NCBI GenBank assembly: GCA_902803365.1
Contig: CADCPU010000299.1
Location: 1 to 17,658, forward strand
Source: Oscillospiraceae bacterium
Lineage (GTDB): Bacteria > Bacillota_A > Clostridia > Saccharofermentanales > Saccharofermentanaceae
Length of the DNA stretch: 17,658 bases
Direction: 5' to 3'
Part shown: piece by piece, positions 13,591 to 17,658 of the stretch
Layout: every line of letters starts with the position of its first letter
How positions within the stretch are numbered: the stretch's first letter is position 1
Translations under genes and position numbers: made by a program
The notes under the pieces: generated by a model
Told to the model about the DNA's origin: nothing
Database searches by the model: none
What the model saw: only the letters and a program-made list of their open reading frames with translations

Positions 13591-16215
13591 GTGCGAAAAG
13601 TATTATCAAGTATTCCGATCTTTATGGCTTCTGTCATTATTGCCGGAAGCATTATGACTGCTGACGTTTATGCGGAGGGAAATGGCGTAGAATTCACATC
13701 TGCCAACTTTCCGGATGCTCAATTTTATAATGTTGTTAACAGTATGAATGTCGATGCAGATAAGAACGGTTATCTCAGCGAGGCTGAATTGGCAGGAGTG
13801 ACTTCGTTAGATCTTAAAGGTGTTGTTGACACGTCCGCGATAAGGTTCTTTCCGAATCTGGAGAGGATGAACATTAGTGAAAGCAGTATCACTCAGTATA
13901 TTATACCGTCCGATTATTGCCCGAAATTGAATTGGATTACTATCAAAGAGTGTCCCAATCTGACTATGGTGGTAAACGATCGTGATAATATGGATCTCCT
14001 CAGTATCAAAGAGTGCGAGAAGTTTAATTCTTTTATCGAAAATAAGAAGAATAAATATCATGCGCTGTATTTTGATAAAGGAAATATCACGTGTCTTGTG
14101 CTTCAGCCGGGAACGGAAATCATGTATTTTGATTTATATCATTTAAAGACAGTTCCTTTGGATTTCTCTGATGTAAAAATCAGTTTTTTTGGTATAAATG
14201 ATGTTCAAGGTTTGACTAAGTTGACCCTTCCTAAGAACGGAGATCTTATAAGATTGCAGATACATAATTGTGATGAGCCGAAGCAAGTGGATCTGTCTTT
14301 ACAGACCAAACTTAATGAACTGAGACTCATCCATTGCGGTATTACCAAGCTTGATCTGAGTAAGAATACGGAACTGAGTAAACTTGAGCTGATCCTTCCG
14401 CTCAGTGTCGTGGATATTTCTTCAAGTAAAATGCTTTCCTCTTTTATCATTGATAATCCCGGTGTAAAGACAACAAAGAAATGGGATGATATCGAGGAAA
14501 AAGTCATCAGTTACAAAAACGAGACTGATTACCGCGGCGAGCTCATAATTAGTGAAGGCATAACTTTGAAGAGTGACAGTTCAGTTAAGAGCTATGATCT
14601 CGCGAAGTATTTCCCTGACGAAGATTTCCGAAAATATGTGTCTGAGAAAAGTGATCGTAACGGTGATGGTAAGCTCAGTGATTATGAATTGTTAAATACA
14701 GACATAATAGATCTGTACGGTATCAGTTCAGATCCTTTGGATCTTACCGGAATAGAGTTGTTTCCTCATTTGGATTACTTTCAAACAAACAGTATTGATT
14801 ACAAAGTATTGGATCTGTCTAAGATAAATACGCATTATATTGCAATATTTAACAGCTTTATCGATAAATTGATCATTTCGGATAACAGTCTTGAAATATT
14901 TGCTTCCGGAAATACTTCTGTTGAATATCTTGATCTTGGTGAGCAGAAGAACTTAAATACGATCAATGTCGGATTATATTATGATTGGTATAAGGGCACG
15001 AAAACGATAAATATAAGCAGGTGCCCGATATTGATGGATCTGTTTCTAAATGCAGAACGTGTTGAAAGCACGGAAAAAATGTATGGCAAGGAAGGCCAGA
15101 CTGTTGAATACAAAAATGAAACAGGATTGATCCGTCTGTATCTTTCTGATATACAGCTCATAACTGACCTTGATGTTAAGTGCAGTGCCGAAAACGGTAA
15201 GGTGACCGGAGCCGGAAAGTACCATTATGGTGACAAGGTAACTTTGAAGGCAGTTCCTGAAAAAGGATACGTCTTTTCTTCCTGGTCTGAAGGAGGAAAG
15301 ATCATCTCAACTGATGCTGAGTATGTTTTCGATATAACGAATAACAGAACTCTTAAAGCGACATTCATTAAGGCACCGGCTGTTCCTACAGCTACAACTG
15401 CGCCTGCTCCTACTTCCAAAGATAAGCCTGCAAAGCCGACCTCAAAACCGGCTGTATCCTCGGATGCAAACAAGAATATTATGGAATTCGTTAAGAGGAT
15501 CTATATCTATGTTCTTGACCGTGAACCTGAGGAAGAAGGTGCTGCATTCTGGTCTGACGAGCTCTATAACTTCAGAAGAACAGGTGCTCAGGTTGCAATG
15601 GATTTCCTGTTTACTCCTGAATTCGAAGCACGCAATACAACGGATGATCAGTTTGTTACGATCCTCTATAAGACTTTCTTCGGACGAGATCCTGAGGAAG
15701 AAGGATTCAATTTCTGGACCTCAGAGCTTAAGACCGGCAATCAGGATCGCTTTACGGTAGCTCAGGGATTTGTATATTCACAGGAGTGGGCTGATACTTG
15801 TGCTTCTTATGGTATCCGCTCAGGCGGTGATCTGAAGCCTACAAGTTCCATTCCGCCTACGGAGCTGACTTATGCATTTGTTGAACGTATGTATACCACG
15901 GCTCTCGGTCGTTCATACGATGAGGAGGGACGTCAGTACTGGGCTTCTGCTTTGGCTGATTTCGAGGTGACAGGTGAGTCTGTAGGTGCATTCTTCTTCC
16001 TGAGTGATGAGATGAATTCTTACGGGCTTTCAGATGATGAGTTCTTAAATCGCCTGTATGCTACTTTTATGAACCGTGAACCTGACGCTGACGGAGCAAC
16101 GTATTGGCTCGGAGTCCTCTCAGGAGGAACACCGCGTTCGGATGTTGTCTTCGGATTCACACGAAGCCCGGAATTCACGGATAAGTGTGTGGAGGCAAGA
16201 ATCTTACCATATTGA
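13591..16215 (+). CDS. Secreted EF-hand/leucine-rich-like, InlB-repeat, DUF4214 protein
   Basis: Large secreted protein (874 residues) of unknown function, likely acting at or outside the cell surface. GTG 13591 is chosen because GGAGG (13578-13582) lies 8 bases upstream and a signal peptide then starts at once (RK, hydrophobic core, cleavage near VYA-EG at 28/29). Residues 30-525 hold two related modules, each opening with an FPD motif and a canonical EF-hand loop (55-66 and 355-366), followed by leucine-rich-like strands and ending in a YKNET motif (308-312 and 507-511). An InlB/Flg_new-type repeat is at about 531-592, a Pro/Thr/Lys linker at 594-628, and four DUF4214-like units start at 633, 688, 763 and 818. 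No sortase motif or membrane anchor is seen. Codon use differs sharply before and after the linker. Adhesion or glycan binding is possible, but unproven. Confidence 0.88.
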   Translation: MRKVLSSIPIFMASVIIAGSIMTADVYAEGNGVEFTSANFPDAQFYNVVNSMNVDADKNGYLSEAELAGVTSLDLKGVVDTSAIRFFPNLERMNISESSITQYIIPSDYCPKLNWITIKECPNLTMVVNDRDNMDLLSIKECEKFNSFIENKKNKYHALYFDKGNITCLVLQPGTEIMYFDLYHLKTVPLDFSDVKISFFGINDVQGLTKLTLPKNGDLIRLQIHNCDEPKQVDLSLQTKLNELRLIHCGITKLDLSKNTELSKLELILPLSVVDISSSKMLSSFIIDNPGVKTTKKWDDIEEKVISYKNETDYRGELIISEGITLKSDSSVKSYDLAKYFPDEDFRKYVSEKSDRNGDGKLSDYELLNTDIIDLYGISSDPLDLTGIELFPHLDYFQTNSIDYKVLDLSKINTHYIAIFNSFIDKLIISDNSLEIFASGNTSVEYLDLGEQKNLNTINVGLYYDWYKGTKTINISRCPILMDLFLNAERVESTEKMYGKEGQTVEYKNETGLIRLYLSDIQLITDLDVKCSAENGKVTGAGKYHYGDKVTLKAVPEKGYVFSSWSEGGKIISTDAEYVFDITNNRTLKATFIKAPAVPTATTAPAPTSKDKPAKPTSKPAVSSDANKNIMEFVKRIYIYVLDREPEEEGAAFWSDELYNFRRTGAQVAMDFLFTPEFEARNTTDDQFVTILYKTFFGRDPEEEGFNFWTSELKTGNQDRFTVAQGFVYSQEWADTCASYGIRSGGDLKPTSSIPPTELTYAFVERMYTTALGRSYDEEGRQYWASALADFEVTGESVGAFFFLSDEMNSYGLSDDEFLNRLYATFMNREPDADGATYWLGVLSGGTPRSDVVFGFTRSPEFTDKCVEARILPY
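15487..16200 (+). repeat. Four DUF4214-like units in two pairs
   Basis: Four protein-level repeats begin at 15487, 15652, 15877 and 16042. Each has the pattern F-[VL]-x-x-[ILM]-Y, then R about 7 residues later, then G-x-x-[FY]-W. Spacing is 55, 75 and 55 residues, so they form two pairs, consistent with duplication of a two-unit domain. Confidence 0.75.
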
Positions 16216-16226
16216 TATGGTTTTTT
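16206..16226 (+). terminator. Weak terminator-like hairpin overlapping stop and next start
   Basis: ACCATA (16206-16211) and TATGGT (16216-16221) around TTGA, then a T run to 16226. The TGA stop of the DUF4214 gene (16213-16215) is in the loop, and the ATG of the MATE gene follows the T run directly. The stem is short and AT-rich, so full termination is doubtful. Confidence 0.35.
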
Positions 16227-17573
16227 ATGGATAAAAAAGACAACTTCATGAGCAAGATATTTAAGATAATCTTGCCCATTACAATTCAAAACTTCATGTT
16301 TGCGCTCGTACCGGTCTCGGATGCGATGATGCTCGTTAATCTCGATCAGGATCAGATGTCAGCGGTATCGCTGGCATCTCAGGCTATGTTTGTACTTAAT
16401 ATATTCATTTTCGCGATCGTAAGCGGAATGAGTATGTTTGTCGCGCAGTATTGGGGTAAGGGTGATATCAGGTCGTTCGAGAAGATGACGGGGTATGCGT
16501 TGCGACTGTCGATACCGATACTGATCGTGTTTTGGGGAATGGCTCTGTTCATCCCCGAGGGCGTTATGCGCGTATTTACGAACGAACCCGCTATAGTCGG
16601 ATTTGGTGTGAAGTACCTGAGGATGGTTGCGTTTGCATATATCTTCACGGGTCTTGCTCAGGTGCTCGAAGTTGTCGGTAAGAATATCGAACTTGTTAAA
16701 CAATGTACGGTCATAAGCATATTTATGGTGCTTTCGAATGTCGGACTCAATGCCGTATTTATCTACGGACTGTTCGGAGCTCCTGCAATGGGGGCGTCGG
16801 GGGCGGCTCTTGCTACAACAATATCTTCAGGTATGGGTGTTGTCGGTGCCGTGATCATCCTCATAAAAAAAGGGAAGATCCGTATCCGCATATCGGATAT
16901 CTTCAAGACCGATATGGAGATGCGCAGAGATTTCAGCAAGTATTCCGGACCGCTTCTGTTTAATAATATCTCGTGGGGTATCGGCTTTACGATGATATCC
17001 GTAATAATCGGTCATCTGGGTGGTGATGTTGTAGCAGCCAATTCAATAGCGGCAGTTGTAAAGGACCTCGTATCCTGTTTCTGCTTTGCTCTGGCGGCAG
17101 GCGGTGCGATCGTAGTCGGTAATGAGCTCGGAGCAGGCAGGCTTGATACTGCCAAGCTGTATGGAGACAAACTGTTTAAGTTTGCTGTCATAAGCGGAGT
17201 GATACTCGGAGTCCTTACGGCAGCTTCGACGCCGCTGATCCTTAAGATCGTCAAGATAACGCCTGATGCGAAGTTCTATCTGATGTGGATGCTCCTGATG
17301 TGCACATATTACATTCTCGGAAGGTCTATCAATTCGGTCGTTATATCCGGTATCCTCGCGGCAGGCGGTGATACGAAGTTCGGAATGATATGCGATACAG
17401 TGACTATGTGGGCGTTCATCGTGCCGATCGGTGCGCTGCTTGCATTCGTGGTCAAGATCCCTGTTATCTGGGTCTGCTTCTTCCTATACTTGGATGAGAT
17501 GGTAAAGATACCTGTCGTATATAAGTATTTTAAGAAGTATAATTGGGTCAAGAACATCGTTAATAAAGATTAA
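16227..17573 (+). CDS. MATE family multidrug/sodium antiporter
   Basis: Cation-coupled exporter of the MATE family in the cytoplasmic membrane, 448 residues with the usual 12 membrane helices in two related halves (N-half about 10-220, C-half about 240-440). The N-half begins IILPITIQNFMFALVPVSDAM; AQYWGKGD and GASGAALATTIS are family-typical, and GNELGAG in the second half mirrors the first-half AQYWGKGD loop. The substrate cannot be told. The start is uncertain: ATG 16227 lacks a Shine-Dalgarno, GGAGG (16191-16195) is 31 bases upstream with a hairpin between, TTG 16212 overlaps the previous stop, GTG 16185 lies inside the previous gene, and ATG 16248 would begin at MSKIF. It may be co-transcribed with the DUF4214 gene by read-through. 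Confidence 0.93.
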   Translation: MDKKDNFMSKIFKIILPITIQNFMFALVPVSDAMMLVNLDQDQMSAVSLASQAMFVLNIFIFAIVSGMSMFVAQYWGKGDIRSFEKMTGYALRLSIPILIVFWGMALFIPEGVMRVFTNEPAIVGFGVKYLRMVAFAYIFTGLAQVLEVVGKNIELVKQCTVISIFMVLSNVGLNAVFIYGLFGAPAMGASGAALATTISSGMGVVGAVIILIKKGKIRIRISDIFKTDMEMRRDFSKYSGPLLFNNISWGIGFTMISVIIGHLGGDVVAANSIAAVVKDLVSCFCFALAAGGAIVVGNELGAGRLDTAKLYGDKLFKFAVISGVILGVLTAASTPLILKIVKITPDAKFYLMWMLLMCTYYILGRSINSVVISGILAAGGDTKFGMICDTVTMWAFIVPIGALLAFVVKIPVIWVCFFLYLDEMVKIPVVYKYFKKYNWVKNIVNKD

Positions 17574-17584
17574 TAAAAAAGTTC

Positions 17585-17613
17585 TTGCCTGTTTCCAAGC
17601 TTTCTGATAGTAT
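17585..17613 (+). promoter_or_regulatory. Possible promoter reading out of the window
   Basis: TTGCCT (17585-17590), 17-base spacer, TAGTAT (17608-17613). It lies in the 85 noncoding bases after the MATE gene and would serve a gene beyond the edge. No convincing terminator for the MATE gene was found here; CAAGAAC (17549-17555) and GTTCTTG (17581-17587) can pair but have a 25-base loop and no T run. Confidence 0.3.
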
Positions 17614-17658
17614 TATTGAGCATAAAAAACACGTGCCGTATCTTTTTGTGCCCAAAAA

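Noticed and set aside
17549..17587. Inverted repeat CAAGAAC/GTTCTTG as terminator of the MATE gene
   Set aside because: 25-base loop, AT-rich interior and no T run after the second arm.

Overview
The window looks like chromosomal DNA from a Gram-positive anaerobe of the class Clostridia (Firmicutes). The evidence is the fusion of IspH to ribosomal protein S1, the tight site-2 protease/scpA/scpB block, a HutP-family protein beside cmk, a secreted DUF4214 protein, strong AGGAGG-type ribosome binding sites and sigma-A type promoters. Family or genus cannot be fixed from the sequence alone. No tRNA, rRNA, CRISPR array, insertion sequence, phage gene or origin was seen.

Layout. (1) 1-2832: the 3' nine-tenths of an isoleucyl-tRNA synthetase gene, cut by the window edge and closed by an intrinsic terminator at 2858-2895. 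(2) 2932-9217: a seven-gene same-strand block (site-2 protease, scpA, scpB, RpiR-family regulator, HutP-like protein, cmk, ispH-S1 fusion) with gaps of 22 bases or less and several overlaps. It closes at a 12-bp terminator with a GCGA loop (9243-9275) and is very probably one operon for chromosome segregation, nucleotide, isoprenoid and translation functions. (3) 9343-10653: a secreted or anchored NlpC/P60 cell-wall hydrolase with its own extended -10 promoter only 6 bases from the start codon, and its own terminator. (4) 10775-12116: a two-gene cassette, a membrane 4Fe-4S protein and a PadR regulator, behind a textbook TTGACA-17-TATAAT promoter covered by two perfect palindromes, so probably autoregulated. 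(5) 12162-13445, minus strand: an M20 dipeptidase that shares a bidirectional terminator with the padR gene. (6) 13591-16215: a large secreted protein built of two EF-hand/leucine-rich-like modules, an InlB-type repeat and two paired DUF4214 domains, transcribed divergently from the peptidase. (7) 16227-17573: a MATE-family exporter whose start abuts the end of the secreted protein gene. The last 85 bases hold only a possible outward promoter.

No wholly new multi-gene system is evident. The points most worth a second look are: a perfect internal Shine-Dalgarno plus ATG at the IspH/S1 junction, with promoter-like DNA upstream, so free S1 could be made from the fused gene; a HutP-like protein that seems to lack two of the three metal-binding histidines of Bacillus HutP and sits away from any hut gene; the doubly palindromic promoter of the Fe-S/PadR cassette; a possibly leaderless NlpC/P60 mRNA; and a sharp codon-use change between the two halves of the DUF4214 protein. 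Several gene starts were moved from the longest reading frame to starts supported by ribosome binding sites, promoters or a terminator.
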